Virus record (IMG/VR): IMGVR_UViG_3300032006_000003
Span: 1-64,000 of that record
Direction: 5' to 3' (one strand)
From: a virus
DNA: 64,000 nucleotides
Part shown: positions 1 through 7,508 of the stretch, piece after piece
How the letters are laid out: every line of letters starts with the position of its first letter
Position numbering within the stretch: the first letter of the stretch is position 1
Made by a program: the position numbers and the translations under genes
The notes under the pieces: generated by a model
Told to the model about the DNA's origin: nothing
Seen by the model: the letters and a program-made list of their open reading frames with translations, nothing else
Databases searched by the model: none

Positions 1-158
1 TCTTCTGTTCCATATGGAGCAGTAGTATTATGTTGTGGTTTCCTACAAGTAGTACATTGATGAACACTACATCTATCTAAGCATACTACTGTATTACTAT
101 TGCAATACTTGCATACTATTTCATCGTTACTATTAAATTGCATTCCTCTTGTCACCAT
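1..158 (-). CDS. Partial small cysteine-rich protein, cut by the left window edge
   Basis: The start is ATG at 158, with an AGGAGC ribosome site at 161-170. The frame stays open for 52 codons to the window edge. The visible part has cysteine pairs (CKYC near residues 16-19, then C, C and CTTC) typical of zinc-ribbon microproteins. Function unknown. The start context resembles that of the next gene upstream (GGAGCAAAGAT before ATGGT), which supports the start choice. Confidence 0.6.
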   Translation of the reverse strand, partial: MVTRGMQFNSNDEIVCKYCNSNTVVCLDRCSVHQCTTCRKPQHNTTAPYGTE

Positions 159-236
159 ATCTTTGCTCCTCTTTAGTAATAACTTAACTTGTTTGTATTC
201 TTGTGGTCAATATATAGTAGCTAGTAAGTAGTCACC

Positions 237-248
237 ACTACATGTAGT
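237..248. repeat. 12-bp perfect palindrome in an intergenic gap
   Basis: The gap 159-290 holds no convincing gene. It contains the perfect palindrome ACTACATGTAGT. On the minus strand an AAAGGAG-like site is present but no start codon lies at a useful distance. The palindrome could be an operator or a chance occurrence in a region rich in CTA/TAG words. Confidence 0.25.
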
Positions 249-290
249 AGAGTAGTTATATAATCTCCTTTATATATAACTTCTTTATAT

Positions 291-836
291 TTAATGATCT
301 ATATACTTAATCTTATCCTTCATTGATTGGTATTCCTCATAGGTATCTGGATAGTATGGTAATCGCATATCTTTGTCCTTCCCCGATTCTCTTTCAGCTA
401 TACTAATAGCATCATCCTCTAGAAACTCTATACTTCCTGCTAAACTATCCATACAAGTAGGATGGCATATCTCATCAGAAGAAGTTACTAGACTATTATG
501 CAATAGTTCTTTCACTATACCTATTACTGTATCCAAAGTAGGGACAGTAGCCCAATACTTATGGTCTTTTATAATATCCTTCTCCCAATCTATATTTTCC
601 TTTGTTCTAAGAATAGCTACTATCTCTCTAGTAAGCTGAAGTTCACTAACAATCCATAGTAATACTTGACTACTAACATTTACACTAGGTATGTCATATT
701 CTTCTGGTGAGTTAGCTACTTCTTCATGAATACAATCAGTACCATATCCACCACAACAGCCATACTCTATTGCATGGATATACTTACCGTCTTCTGTTTC
801 TTGATGACTATCTATTCTTACTCTATTCGTTACCAT
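291..836 (-). CDS. Hypothetical protein, 181 aa
   Basis: Not recognised. The start at 836 is preferred over an upstream in-frame start at 881. The stop of the preceding small gene overlaps this ATG as TAATG, and GGGAGC lies upstream. The N-terminal part has a CCGGYG cysteine pair and another cysteine soon after; the C-terminal part is acidic and helical. It ends the small-gene block that starts at leader A near 1970. Confidence 0.7.
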   Translation of the reverse strand: MVTNRVRIDSHQETEDGKYIHAIEYGCCGGYGTDCIHEEVANSPEEYDIPSVNVSSQVLLWIVSELQLTREIVAILRTKENIDWEKDIIKDHKYWATVPTLDTVIGIVKELLHNSLVTSSDEICHPTCMDSLAGSIEFLEDDAISIAERESGKDKDMRLPYYPDTYEEYQSMKDKIKYIDH

Positions 837-982
837 TATCTTTGCTCCCATGTATTCTTTGTTGATCCGCATTCTATACACACATCTTCTATAAAGATTC
901 TATGGTCAAAGCAGTAGTTACCATCTGCATCTAGTATCTCTGCTTCACCATCTAGTAAATCTCTAAGGTCATCTATATCCAT
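836..982 (-). CDS. Hypothetical small acidic protein, 48 aa
   Basis: Short gene closed at both ends by one-base TAATG overlaps: its ATG overlaps the stop of the gene at 982-1185, and its TAA overlaps the ATG at 836. The N-terminus is acidic (MDIDDLRDLL...). Cysteines near the C-terminus (VCIEC) suggest metal binding. Function unknown. The exact fit between neighbours is the main evidence that it is real. Confidence 0.65.
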   Translation of the reverse strand: MDIDDLRDLLDGEAEILDADGNYCFDHRIFIEDVCIECGSTKNTWEQR

Positions 983-1185
983 TACTTGAATGCCCCCACA
1001 CTCTTTACTAATGTATCTCTATCCAAACTTATATCTATCTTTACTGGTTGTCGCTTACCGTCTACTACTGCTTCGCCCTGTATAGCTACTACGATATAAT
1101 CCGATTGGCTAGTACCTCTATGTACTGTAATAGTTCGATCTGTACCACGATTGTCATATAGCTTTGTAGTTAGTTTGCCACTCAT
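982..1185 (-). CDS. Hypothetical protein, 67 aa
   Basis: Not recognised. It is a small beta-rich, basic protein with alternating hydrophobic residues. A GGAGAAG ribosome site sits just upstream of ATG 1185. It follows a long structured intergenic region with two hairpins and may be controlled by it. Confidence 0.65.
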   Translation of the reverse strand: MSGKLTTKLYDNRGTDRTITVHRGTSQSDYIVVAIQGEAVVDGKRQPVKIDISLDRDTLVKSVGAFK

Positions 1186-1223
1186 AATATTACTTCTCCA
1201 GTTGTCCTTTGTGTATAAGTAAA

Positions 1224-1254
1224 GGGACTAGGGTAAAGGAGAAACCCTAGCCCC
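1224..1254 (-). other. Stem-loop in the leader of the 982-1185 gene
   Basis: On the minus strand, GGGGCTAGGGT pairs with ACCCTAGTCCC (10 of 11 positions) around a TTCTCCTTT loop, followed by TTTACTT. It could be a weak terminator or an mRNA-stabilising hairpin. It lies about 40 nt before the start of the downstream gene. Confidence 0.45.
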
Positions 1255-1264
1255 AGAATCCTTA

Positions 1265-1333
1265 CTAGTTAAAAAACCCTCTATTGCAGTAGAGGTAACA
1301 ATCCCTAGTAAGGTAGGAAGTGAATACTGGCAT
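1265..1333 (-). CDS. Possible leader peptide, 22 aa, overlapping a terminator
   Basis: ATG at 1333 follows AAAGGTGAGT, a fair ribosome site. The 22-codon frame runs through the hairpin and T-run of the terminator at 1271-1295 and stops directly after it. This arrangement looks like a transcription attenuator, in which translation of the leader would change hairpin folding. No codon run for one amino acid is obvious, although three Tyr and two Cys are clustered. It may be non-functional. Confidence 0.3.
   Translation of the reverse strand: MPVFTSYLTRDCYLYCNRGFFN
1271..1295 (-). terminator. Rho-independent terminator, possibly part of an attenuator
   Basis: On the minus strand, CCTCTA-ctgcaa-TAGAGG is followed by G and six T. 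A longer flanking pair, CCTTACTAG (complement of 1305-1313) with CTAGTAAGG (complement of 1260-1268), encloses the hairpin and could compete with it. The gap 1186-1453 also contains a small palindromic hairpin at 1408-1423. Confidence 0.6.
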
Positions 1334-1453
1334 ACTCACCTTTGTTATGAAACAATTATTCAGAAGTACCTCCACACTATTACTCTAGTAAATCCTTTGA
1401 ATACGAATACTCGATTACGAGTACCGAAATTATCCTTATATGGATTGAGATGA

Positions 1454-1888
1454 TTAAGAGTAAGTACCATTAGCTTCTCTTACTGCATCGTCTTCTGCTA
1501 CTGCTTTACGTTGTAACTGATCCAATACTCTAATGTCCCCATAAATATAATTACTATTCATTAGAAACTCTAACTCTTGTTTGAGTGAGTTATCTGGTGT
1601 TGCTTGAAAAGGAATAATCTCTAAGCTATAAGCCTTACCAGTAGTATCCATAGGTAAAGGAATATGGTCTATTATTTCAGCCAATGCTTTACGAGGACTA
1701 GTAGCTACTACATGCCATATCTTTAAGAAGCCACGATGTTGATAGACTTTTTCTTCTTCTGAACTATTACAATCTATTGCTTTCGGAAAGACTGTTTTAA
1801 TCGTATCAATCGCCTCCATATCGTGCCATCCATATTCTTCATCTCTTACTAATACTGTATACAAATCTACTGTAAACTTGATAGTCAT
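1454..1888 (-). CDS. Hypothetical protein, 144 aa
   Basis: First gene after leader A. ATG 1888 is chosen because AAGGAG lies 11 nt upstream. An in-frame ATG at 1939 sits inside the conserved leader and could add 17 residues. The protein is a mixed alpha/beta fold with no recognised motif. It contains many acidic residues and a central HVVATSPRKALAEI segment. Confidence 0.65.
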   Translation of the reverse strand: MTIKFTVDLYTVLVRDEEYGWHDMEAIDTIKTVFPKAIDCNSSEEEKVYQHRGFLKIWHVVATSPRKALAEIIDHIPLPMDTTGKAYSLEIIPFQATPDNSLKQELEFLMNSNYIYGDIRVLDQLQRKAVAEDDAVREANGTYS

Positions 1889-1899
1889 ACTATCTACTA

Positions 1900-1975
1900 C
1901 TCCTTCGGGCTTCTGCCCACTTTTGGTTGATGTCGCCATTGTACGACCGAACCGACAACACCACAAGGTGGTGCA
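1900..1975 (-). promoter_or_regulatory. Conserved CCACCTTGTGG leader, copy A
   Basis: Core at 1961-1971, with an extended CACCAC-ctt-GTGGTG hairpin. It is preceded on the minus strand by an AT-rich stretch ending TTATATG and followed by TGTCGG, GTACAATG and an AAGGAG ribosome site. It is one of five similar leaders (others near 6800, 11592, 14224 and 16547). Confidence 0.55.
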
Positions 1976-2068
1976 TATAAGTATATATAAATATCTAATA
2001 TCCTCTATAAGTAATAACCTTTATAAGTAACAAACCCCCAAGCGAAAATAATATAAGGTCTAGCATTA

Positions 2069-2617
2069 TTATTCAGCACCCCAACTACCTATTCCCTTCC
2101 AATAAGGTTCCTTCCTTTCCAGTAAGTCTACTGTTTCCACTAGTTTCCAACCCCCATCAGGATTAGTCATACCAAAGAATTCCATAGCATGACTTCCATC
2201 GTCATACTGCTTCTCATAGATATGCATTAGATCAGTTTCTTTTTCCTTATCCTTCTCAAAGGCATAAGCAAACTCTGCTCCACAATTAGTTAGATTAGTA
2301 AAGGGTTCATCTACTGTCTCTTGTCTATCCCCATGACAGAAACACATAGGAGCATTCATCTCTTTACCTTTTACATAGTCCGATACATATCCTATAGGCT
2401 GAGTCCAATCTACTCCATTGATACTAGACCATCCAGTTGGATGGGCATCAATTAGTAAATCTAACATATCTTCTAATGTTCCTTCTTGATCTACTGCAAT
2501 ACTCTTATATATATGCCATAGACTATAACCTAATCCACTAGGATAGCCATCCCAATGATGGTAAGTACCTTCAAAACCTTCTTCTGTTTTCCTTGCTATT
2601 ATTGAACGAGTAGACAT
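2069..2617 (-). CDS. Conserved phage hypothetical protein (MSTRS...HWDGYPSG type), 182 aa
   Basis: The N-terminus MSTRSIIA followed by a YHHWDGYPSG motif resembles a family of uncharacterised proteins seen in many phages (recalled, not searched). A GGGAGAAG ribosome site overlaps the end of the preceding small frame. Function unknown. The conserved HWDGYP patch suggests a binding pocket. Confidence 0.75.
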   Translation of the reverse strand: MSTRSIIARKTEEGFEGTYHHWDGYPSGLGYSLWHIYKSIAVDQEGTLEDMLDLLIDAHPTGWSSINGVDWTQPIGYVSDYVKGKEMNAPMCFCHGDRQETVDEPFTNLTNCGAEFAYAFEKDKEKETDLMHIYEKQYDDGSHAMEFFGMTNPDGGWKLVETVDLLERKEPYWKGIGSWGAE

Positions 2618-2627
2618 TTACTTCTCC

Positions 2628-2729
2628 CTAATGATTATCCCAATAACTAATTGAATGCTTATGATCATCGTCTGGTGGATCGTATAAGAACTTTAATATC
2701 TTTTGCCATAGCTTATGAATATACTTCAT
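2628..2729 (-). CDS. Possible small protein, 33 aa
   Basis: The frame MKYIHKLW... starts inside the end of the 2713-2898 gene and stops two bases before the ribosome site of the 2069-2617 gene, so it fills the gap exactly. An AAGGAT-like site lies upstream. Basic and aromatic N-terminus, acidic and histidine-rich C-terminus. No known function. Confidence 0.45.
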   Translation of the reverse strand: MKYIHKLWQKILKFLYDPPDDDHKHSISYWDNH

Positions 2730-2898
2730 CACTCATATCCTTTTCACATACTGAACATTCCCATCCAGTAAACTCATTGCAACCAATACACATCCCTTCT
2801 ATGTCAGAATGTTCTCCACTACCGCAACACATACTAACTGCATCAAGATGTCCTTCTTTCAAACAATCATATTCTTTAGGAACATCTACTAAACTCAT
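2713..2898 (-). CDS. Small zinc-ribbon-like protein, 61 aa
   Basis: The start at 2898 makes an ATGA overlap with the stop of the upstream gene, so it is preferred to the in-frame ATG at 2922. Cysteine pairs CC, CIGC and CSVC suggest one or two structural zinc sites. Function unknown. Confidence 0.65.
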   Translation of the reverse strand: MSLVDVPKEYDCLKEGHLDAVSMCCGSGEHSDIEGMCIGCNEFTGWECSVCEKDMSDEVYS

Positions 2899-3254
2899 AC
2901 TATTACACTCCCACAACGACAACTGTAATCCTTCTCACAGTTTAATACTACGTGGTACTGACCTATACAGAAGGTAGGATGCCCTAGTTCTTTTTCTAAA
3001 GTACCTAGTGGAATGTTGTATATGTTTTCCTCTATATACTTATAGTCTTCGATATCACTTACTTCTCGATAAGGCATTTCTACTTTTTCCATATCGCTAA
3101 TCAAATCAAGTAAGCATCCGTAATCATTGTCGTACATTCTACTAAGTAAGAAGGCTCCTCTTATATGCCTAAAGATAAACTCGAAAGGATCAGCTACTCC
3201 TCTACTATTCTCTCTAGGCTCTGGAAGATTGACTTTGTATATACCGTTATCCAT
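2895..3254 (-). CDS. Hypothetical protein, 119 aa
   Basis: Starts with a TAATG overlap with the gene upstream and ends in an ATGA overlap with the gene downstream. Mostly helical middle (FIFRHIRGAFLL...). The C-terminus has CRCG, and another cysteine lies six residues before it. No family recognised. Confidence 0.7.
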   Translation of the reverse strand: MDNGIYKVNLPEPRENSRGVADPFEFIFRHIRGAFLLSRMYDNDYGCLLDLISDMEKVEMPYREVSDIEDYKYIEENIYNIPLGTLEKELGHPTFCIGQYHVVLNCEKDYSCRCGSVIV

Positions 3255-3643
3255 TATTTGCCCCCGTTCTTTTTTCTAGAGTTTGCAATTGCTTCTATGT
3301 AATCAACGTCTGGTTTTATATTAGTAGCACTACTCTTTCGAGTAGCGTATCTAGCAGAGAATCTATCAGCGGGATACATACTTTGCATAATCCCTTCATC
3401 TCTATCCATCCGATCTAAGGCTCTCTGTTTACCTAGTGATGTACTACGAGTACCTAATACTTGATTCAATGCTTTGAATCCCGATGTGGGCATATTGATT
3501 GTACTCCAATAAACTTCAGCCCTAGTACCAAAAGAACTAAGCCTACTACCATCACTCATAGCATCAGGTAATCTGGTATATTTTAGTTCATCGGGATTAG
3601 GTTTATAGCCCATTAGTAATTCTATGGCGGTAGGTCTTTTCAT
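3254..3643 (-). CDS. Hypothetical basic protein, 129 aa
   Basis: Four-base overlap with the upstream gene and one-base overlap downstream, in a coupled series. The protein is rich in Arg, Lys and Ser (e.g. RKKNGGK C-terminus), which fits nucleic-acid binding, but no motif is recognised. Confidence 0.65.
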   Translation of the reverse strand: MKRPTAIELLMGYKPNPDELKYTRLPDAMSDGSRLSSFGTRAEVYWSTINMPTSGFKALNQVLGTRSTSLGKQRALDRMDRDEGIMQSMYPADRFSARYATRKSSATNIKPDVDYIEAIANSRKKNGGK

Positions 3644-3948
3644 GGTCTTAGTCCTCTATCTATTAGTTCTCTTGGTATCTCACTTAGTATCTCTGGTAAA
3701 CCTTTCTCTATATCTACTCCTCCTCTAAAGCGAACCTTTAATCTTAATCCAGTAGGTACATGACATACGATTATATACTCAGGGTCATGAAAGTCTGAGT
3801 ATCCTATATATACTTCATCACTAATCTTACAGTAGCAATGAAACCAATCATTCTTTTCAGCGAATGGTTTCTCACCTTCCTCTAAGAAAGGCATCTGTTC
3901 AATAGTAGCTTCACTATTAGGTATTAGTTTATTCATCAGAGGTTTCAT
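3640..3948 (-). CDS. Hypothetical protein, 102 aa
   Basis: Strong AAGGAG site before ATG 3948; the start lies 20 bases inside the upstream gene. Predicted beta-rich core (KVRFRGGVDIE...). Not recognised. Confidence 0.65.
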   Translation of the reverse strand: MKPLMNKLIPNSEATIEQMPFLEEGEKPFAEKNDWFHCYCKISDEVYIGYSDFHDPEYIIVCHVPTGLRLKVRFRGGVDIEKGLPEILSEIPRELIDRGLRP

Positions 3949-4207
3949 AATTACTCCTTCTACTGCCTCTTAATGTAAATGGAAATCTATTAACATGAGG
4001 ATCATCAGCATTACTAATAGGTCTATTGTTATAGCCTACATCAAACATCTGATGTACCTTATTGTCACCACAATACTTACATACACCTACTGGAGTTTTG
4101 TCTCCATTAGGTAAAGGTAATATAAAGTGGTGGTAGTTTGTTGGGCTATCTCCACAAACATCTAACTGTACTTCTACTTTAGTATAATCTTTAACGCCTC
4201 TCGCCAT
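3929..4207 (-). CDS. Small zinc-knuckle protein, 92 aa
   Basis: Contains CKYCG in the middle (VGVCKYCGDNKVH) and two histidines nearby, consistent with a zinc knuckle. The N-terminal half has a beta-like segment. Overlaps genes on both sides. Similar one-knuckle proteins occur in other phages (recalled). Confidence 0.65.
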   Translation of the reverse strand: MARGVKDYTKVEVQLDVCGDSPTNYHHFILPLPNGDKTPVGVCKYCGDNKVHQMFDVGYNNRPISNADDPHVNRFPFTLRGSRRSNYETSDE

Positions 4208-4274
4208 TTATAACTCCTTTAACTTTAACTATTCGACCCTTCTTAATTCTTCCTACTACTTTAATGTATCTCAT
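4191..4274 (-). CDS. Very small basic protein, 27 aa
   Basis: The frame begins with an ATGA overlap with the stop of the 4271-4921 gene and ends inside the next gene, filling a 63-base gap. The product is strongly basic (MRYIKVVGRIKKGRIVKVKG...) with alternating hydrophobics, like a small beta hairpin. Its internal GGAG also serves as ribosome site for the 4207 start. Confidence 0.55.
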   Translation of the reverse strand: MRYIKVVGRIKKGRIVKVKGVINGERR

Positions 4275-4921
4275 GTTGACTTCGCATACTTATATTGATT
4301 TCTAAACTCAGCCCATGTTACTGCTTGAATAACATTAACTGGAAGATTAAACTCTCTAGCTACTTTGAAATTGGCATTACTAATACGCCTAGTTACTCTC
4401 CAGTACCCTAAGTAATGTCGCTGAAACTCTTTCAATGGTTTGCCATAGTACACTCCCCCTACGTGTCTATCGACTACTGCCAACTTTACTGGCTTACGAA
4501 AGCCCATTAGATCAGTTACCTCATTATCCTCATCGGGACTTAGTATAGCTTTGAAGAAAGGCTTTACTTTATAACTAGTCCTACCCATTACTGTCATAGG
4601 GTCATGACCAGCTACTAGTAAAGATGCTTTAGCATTGTTAATCTGAGTCTGGTTCTGTACCCATCCAGTATTAACATACTCGAAGGCATACTCTACATTC
4701 TTATCCCAATCAGTACGTGGAGAAAAGACTGCAATGATTGCACTCCCTACCTTAGTAGCCTCATATCCTGTTAGACCCAATTGATAGCCTACTTCAGTAG
4801 CTATATTATGGGCATTGTAATAGAAGTTACTACCATATTCTTTCGCTTCTTCACTACTACCCTCGAACCATTCATATACATTCTTCCAACTACCTTTGAT
4901 TAAGTTGTCTGGTTTAGGCAT
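4271..4921 (-). CDS. Conserved phage protein of the DUF7178 type (tentative), 216 aa
   Basis: Features recalled for this uncharacterised actinophage-type family are visible: helical N-terminus with a Tyr-rich patch, IIAVFSPRTDWDKNV, a KA-SLLVAGHDP segment, and VVDRHVGGVYYG, ending in QAVTWAEFRNQY. The layout (SP-DWD, then a K-rich helix, then VDRH) recalls helix-hairpin-helix DNA glycosylases, but catalytic identity cannot be claimed. Acts presumably on DNA or as an inhibitor; function unproven. Confidence 0.7.
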   Translation of the reverse strand: MPKPDNLIKGSWKNVYEWFEGSSEEAKEYGSNFYYNAHNIATEVGYQLGLTGYEATKVGSAIIAVFSPRTDWDKNVEYAFEYVNTGWVQNQTQINNAKASLLVAGHDPMTVMGRTSYKVKPFFKAILSPDEDNEVTDLMGFRKPVKLAVVDRHVGGVYYGKPLKEFQRHYLGYWRVTRRISNANFKVAREFNLPVNVIQAVTWAEFRNQYKYAKST

Positions 4922-5118
4922 TGTTCTCTCCTACTAATTTCTTCTAATAGTAATCCTATAATCTTATGTCTACTCCCACTCCATCCAAATTCTTTCTTAA
5001 CTATTGTCAGGCAACTCCTCCCTTTACTTACTTTTATCCCTTGACCTTCTAATCGAAGACCCCTAAGTAGAGTCATTAGTCTAAATAGGGGTATCTGTTC
5101 TCCAGTAATCATAGTCAT
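4900..5118 (-). CDS. Hypothetical protein, 72 aa
   Basis: TAGGAGATAG precedes ATG 5118. Basic, helical, with a G-x-S/G-x-G centre. Overlaps the next gene by 22 bases. Not recognised. Confidence 0.6.
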   Translation of the reverse strand: MTMITGEQIPLFRLMTLLRGLRLEGQGIKVSKGRSCLTIVKKEFGWSGSRHKIIGLLLEEISRREQCLNQTT

Positions 5119-5127
5119 GGCTATCTC

Positions 5128-5400
5128 CTATACGTAATGATATGCCCACTTCTTTATAATATCTTGCGGTAAATCTAATGCAGTAGCAATCTCCTTATGA
5201 GTATAAGTTATGTTTGACTTTAATAGTTCTAACGCAATAGCCTTAGTATCTGTTTCAAGGTATTGCTCTCGACCACATTGAAAACATTGGTAGTATTTAT
5301 ATTCTATTGCTACATCCTTATGAGAAGTAACGTCCTGCTCCAATGTCATTTGACCATCACACCTACTACATATTGTCTTGAATTTCAAATTCTTCTCCAT
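5128..5400 (-). CDS. Zinc ribbon plus helix-turn-helix protein, 90 aa
   Basis: CSRC and CFQC pairs about 30 residues apart form a probable zinc ribbon. The C-terminal 35 residues (TYTHKEIATALDLPQDIIKKW) read as a helix-turn-helix. This suggests a small DNA-binding regulator. ATG 5400 is preferred to a TTG two codons upstream. It overlaps the end of the preceding gene by 35 bases. Confidence 0.65.
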   Translation of the reverse strand: MEKNLKFKTICSRCDGQMTLEQDVTSHKDVAIEYKYYQCFQCGREQYLETDTKAIALELLKSNITYTHKEIATALDLPQDIIKKWAYHYV

Positions 5401-5656
5401 CCGCAACTAAGTTTGTAAGACCATCAATATCAATCATCCTATATGCTTTCTTCTGCATATCGAATACTCCTACTAAGTTTCTCTCAGCAGGCTTATACTT
5501 TAGTTCACCCCCTTTAAGATGTTTAGTAACACCTAGTCTACAATTCATAGTTCTTTCTTCTCCAGTAGTTCTCTTCTTAAACCTAGCAGTAAAGACTCGA
5601 CCCCTACTTTTAACTATTCTATCTACTGCATCTTTACGACTAATTATTCTTACCAC
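5366..5656 (-). CDS. SH3 beta-barrel fold-containing phage protein, 96 aa
   Basis: The segment FKKRTTGEERTMNCRLGV, then KHLKGGELKY and a YRMIDIDGLTNL end, matches a phage family usually annotated as SH3 beta-barrel fold-containing protein (recalled). Its biochemical role is not established. In the coupled gene series of the small-gene region. Confidence 0.75.
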   Translation of the reverse strand: MVRIISRKDAVDRIVKSRGRVFTARFKKRTTGEERTMNCRLGVTKHLKGGELKYKPAERNLVGVFDMQKKAYRMIDIDGLTNLVADGEEFEIQDNM

Positions 5657-5922
5657 GGTAAATCATCTCCTTCTACGTCTACACCTACGAGTTCTTCTAA
5701 TTTAGAATGAAAGGTTTCGGTAGCTTCTACTATATCCTTTGCATCTTTTAATCCAAACTCCCATCTAGCACGTACTGCTTTAATGAAGTTAATCTTATTC
5801 TTCCATCCTTCACACTCTTTACGAATAGTTAGTAACTCCTTTATGTCTAACTCTCTATAAGTAAAACCTCTACCATTACATTGATGACATCTAGCATGGA
5901 AATCTATAGTTTCTCTATTCAT
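5650..5922 (-). CDS. Zinc-knuckle protein with an L7/L12-like C-terminal helix motif, 90 aa
   Basis: GAGGAGAAG precedes ATG 5922, which is preferred to a longer frame to 5937. The N-terminus has CHQCNGRGF, a DnaJ-like zinc knuckle. The segment NKINFIKAVRARWEFGLKD with AKDIVE resembles the ribosomal protein L7/L12 C-terminal signature (K-I-x-V-I-K-x-V-R-x-x-x-x-x-G-L-K-E-A-K-x-L-V). In L7/L12 that surface contacts translation factors. A role in host translation is possible but unproven. Confidence 0.65.
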   Translation of the reverse strand: MNRETIDFHARCHQCNGRGFTYRELDIKELLTIRKECEGWKNKINFIKAVRARWEFGLKDAKDIVEATETFHSKLEELVGVDVEGDDLPW

Positions 5923-6316
5923 CTTTCTTCTCCTCAAAAGCCTGTTTGAATATCTCTGGTATTGCTGTACCCCCTAAACTGTCATTCATCTGATCAATCT
6001 TTTCTAACACCTCCTCTTGAGTTAATCCCCTATTACCCATAGCTATGTCTGCTGACATATTCATTAAGCTAATAACATTATTCGTAACGTAACTGAGTAT
6101 AGATATTGCTGTAGTATCTTGAGAAGTAGCATACGTGGCTACTAATGAATTGACTAACACTTCAAATTGCAGGGCAGTTATTGCTAGTGGATGCCCCTCA
6201 TTTTTATGGTCAGGTGGTTCATTATGAATAGCTACTTGCATATAAGGTATGCCTGCTTCAGCAACATGGTTTCTTAATTCATCAGCATGGTCTACTAATT
6301 CTTCATAGTCCATCAT
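5915..6316 (-). CDS. Hypothetical protein, 133 aa
   Basis: GGAGAAG lies before ATG 6316. Mostly helical with a long middle segment of small and hydrophobic residues (ALQFEVLVNSLVATYATSQD). C-terminus Lys/Glu-rich. Not recognised. Confidence 0.65.
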   Translation of the reverse strand: MMDYEELVDHADELRNHVAEAGIPYMQVAIHNEPPDHKNEGHPLAITALQFEVLVNSLVATYATSQDTTAISILSYVTNNVISLMNMSADIAMGNRGLTQEEVLEKIDQMNDSLGGTAIPEIFKQAFEEKKDE

Positions 6317-6503
6317 TGTACTTTCTTCTCCCTTGCCAATCTGTATTATGTGATCGACAAATGTCTAAGTGTAGGTTAAAGTTTTTAGTTAGAGTTAAGT
6401 ACCTACGCTCCATTCGCTCTAACTTTGCCCTATAGTTTTCTTTCTCCTCCTTCTCTGTTTGATATTGACGGTAAACAAATAATATCCCCTCAACATTATC
6501 CAT
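6303..6503 (-). CDS. Hypothetical coiled-coil protein, 66 aa
   Basis: Good GGGAGAA site. Residues 12-45 are highly charged and helical (Q-x-E-K-E-E-K-E-N-Y-R-A-K-L-E-R-M-E-R-R), a likely coiled coil. Function unknown. Confidence 0.65.
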   Translation of the reverse strand: MDNVEGILFVYRQYQTEKEEKENYRAKLERMERRYLTLTKNFNLHLDICRSHNTDWQGRRKYNDGL

Positions 6504-6735
6504 GTTTATTCTCCCAATTACCCATACAACTACTACATATATAATGCTCTTTATAGTTACGGTTTATGTCCTCTACCCAAACCATTCTAGAGTTAGGACT
6601 ATTACTATCGGAACCACATAAACTACATTTGTAATAGCCATACTTGTCTGCTTTAAGTTGTCTAGGAAAAGGCGAATCACTATCTAACATCTTATAGCTA
6701 GGTCTATTGTCATACTTATTTACTACTCTAAACAT
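6496..6735 (-). CDS. Zinc-ribbon protein, 79 aa
   Basis: First gene after leader B. ATG 6735 is preferred because AGGAG lies 6 nt upstream; a longer frame to 6798 runs back through the conserved leader. CSLC and CSSC pairs about 30 residues apart make a zinc ribbon. Function unknown. Confidence 0.65.
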   Translation of the reverse strand: MFRVVNKYDNRPSYKMLDSDSPFPRQLKADKYGYYKCSLCGSDSNSPNSRMVWVEDINRNYKEHYICSSCMGNWENKHG

Positions 6736-6741
6736 ACTGTT

Positions 6742-6812
6742 CTCCTGTGTCCTGTTTTGCCTTGTCCACCCATCGTACCGCATCGCCAACAAGCCCACAA
6801 GGTGGGGTCTAT
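6742..6812 (-). promoter_or_regulatory. Conserved CCACCTTGTGG leader, copy B
   Basis: Core 6795-6805 with CCCAC-ctt-GTGGG hairpin. CTATAG lies just upstream and TTGTTGG, GTACGATG and AGGAG downstream. The conserved ATG opens a 16-codon frame that is out of frame with the gene, so this copy argues that the ATG is not the coding start. Confidence 0.55.
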
Positions 6813-6835
6813 AGGTAATACGTATTTACTAATAA

Positions 6836-7474
6836 TTACCATTGATTTAAGTATCCTGCCATCTGCATACCTTCTTCTCTATAGAACCAACTAATAGTTA
6901 AATCAGGGAACAGCCTTTCTAATTCCTTATAGATTCCTTCGGGTGGACTCCATGCAGTATTGAATGTATAGTTTAAGGAAGACTCATTCCAATCATCGAG
7001 ATAGCTTTCCGATACATTCCATTTCGTTCCCCACTTGTCAAGACACCAATCATACCAGTTATCGGTTCCATACTTGTTAAGTAATTCCTGTTGCCTTTCC
7101 GTAGTTATAGGCATTCCTATTCCTTGTGCTAAATAGTCACTATGCTCTTCCTTCCAAGCATCTACTTCTTCTTGAGTATCAACTACTCTAGCAGGAGAAC
7201 CTGTTCCTATTAAATCATCAGGCATAGGTAAAATACTCATAAAGCTAAAGGGTTCTAGTATTGGATCACAAGTATCCTTGAAAGGATCATCGGGATTACA
7301 TGGGTCTTCTCTATCCACCATATCATTCTTTCCAGTTTCAGCATTCCATTTGAATTCATGTCTTCTACTACAACGACCGTGGTAAGTTTCTTTAGCTTCT
7401 ACAAACTTCTTAAACTTAGTTATATCTTCTTCACTTCCATATACATTTACTTCGTTCTCACACCAATTAGGCAT
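6836..7474 (-). CDS. YubB/Api92 ferredoxin-like domain protein (MPNWCENEV...), 212 aa
   Basis: The N-terminus MPNWCENEVNVYG, followed by SEEDITKFKKFV, is the hallmark of the YubB (DUF1281)/Api92 family with a ferredoxin-like fold, found in plasmids and phages. The typical GIGMP, W-x-x-WC-x-x-K-WGTKW and AWSPP motifs follow. ATG 7474 has GGAG upstream and gives this hallmark N-terminus, so the longer frame to 7528 is rejected. Molecular role unknown. Confidence 0.85.
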   Translation of the reverse strand: MPNWCENEVNVYGSEEDITKFKKFVEAKETYHGRCSRRHEFKWNAETGKNDMVDREDPCNPDDPFKDTCDPILEPFSFMSILPMPDDLIGTGSPARVVDTQEEVDAWKEEHSDYLAQGIGMPITTERQQELLNKYGTDNWYDWCLDKWGTKWNVSESYLDDWNESSLNYTFNTAWSPPEGIYKELERLFPDLTISWFYREEGMQMAGYLNQW

Positions 7475-7508
7475 AACTACTCTCCATATTTTTATCAAGT
7501 CTACATTT

